A DNA stretch of 29,956 nt from the NCBI GenBank assembly GCA_001598975.1, contig BBXU01000398.1, positions 1 through 29,956 on the forward strand, in the 5' to 3' direction. Below, one piece after another: positions 29,915 through 29,956 of this stretch. This stretch comes from Parachlorella kessleri (Eukaryota > Chlorophyta > Trebouxiophyceae > Chlorellales > Chlorellaceae). Each line of letters begins with the position of its first letter. The first letter of the stretch is position 1. The notes below the pieces were generated by a model. It saw nothing but the letters and a program-made list of their open reading frames with translations. It ran no database searches and was not told the origin of the DNA. Made by a program: the position numbers and the translations under genes.

Positions 29915-29956
29915 CTGTAGCCAGCCAGGAGCCAAGGTAAAAGGAAAGAAAGAAAG

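Noticed and set aside
1..29956. CRISPR array, bacterial operon, rRNA genes or prophage.
   Set aside because: No regularly spaced direct repeats, no Shine-Dalgarno-led gene strings and no rRNA sequence are present. All confident genes are spliced nuclear genes.

Overview
The window is nuclear DNA of a green alga. Nearly every gene is cut by GT-AG introns with a CTGCAG or GCAG acceptor style. There are plant-lineage nuclear genes (an LHCB7-type light-harvesting protein, a plant-type legumain and an EXA1-like GYF protein), TGTAA polyadenylation-type signals, and Ala/Gln-rich GC-biased coding sequence. The overall look is trebouxiophyte (Coccomyxa- or Chlorella-like), but species is an inference. 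I rebuilt exon chains by hand, requiring reading-phase agreement at every junction. Each chain below closes in frame from start to stop, or runs off the window edge.

Layout, left to right: (1) the 5' half of a coiled-coil protein on the minus strand, running off the left edge; (2) a divergent plus-strand gene for a probable plastid-targeted protein with SDxLGGNDD repeats, not recognised; (3) a minus-strand, 10-exon gene for a BioF2/FemAB-like GNAT N-acyltransferase with an amphipathic N-terminal region; (4) a minus-strand LHCB7-type chlorophyll a/b-binding protein, with an intron that carries a probable retroposed insertion; (5) a plus-strand vacuolar processing enzyme (legumain, 12 exons); (6) a minus-strand tubulin-folding cofactor B; (7) a plus-strand, 14-exon GYF-domain translational regulator related to plant EXA1 and animal GIGYF; (8) a minus-strand secreted manganese superoxide dismutase; (9) the 3' end of a TPR protein on the minus strand, running off the right edge.

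The genes do not form a pathway; this is ordinary eukaryotic gene order of independent transcription units. Two intergenic spaces are short divergent promoter regions (11258-11621 and 17941-18603) and three separate convergent 3' ends. I see no bacterial-type operon, CRISPR array, rRNA or convincing tRNA.

The points most worth a second look are: a 23-nt microexon that carries a metal-binding histidine of the secreted Mn-SOD; a 220-bp (TAA)4-tailed insertion with an 18-bp target-site duplication in the LHCB7 gene; a G-quadruplex motif lying on a 5' splice site in the GNAT gene; a probable GC-AG mini-intron in LHCB7; and the unrecognised repeat protein. I found no clear evidence of a wholly new multi-gene system.
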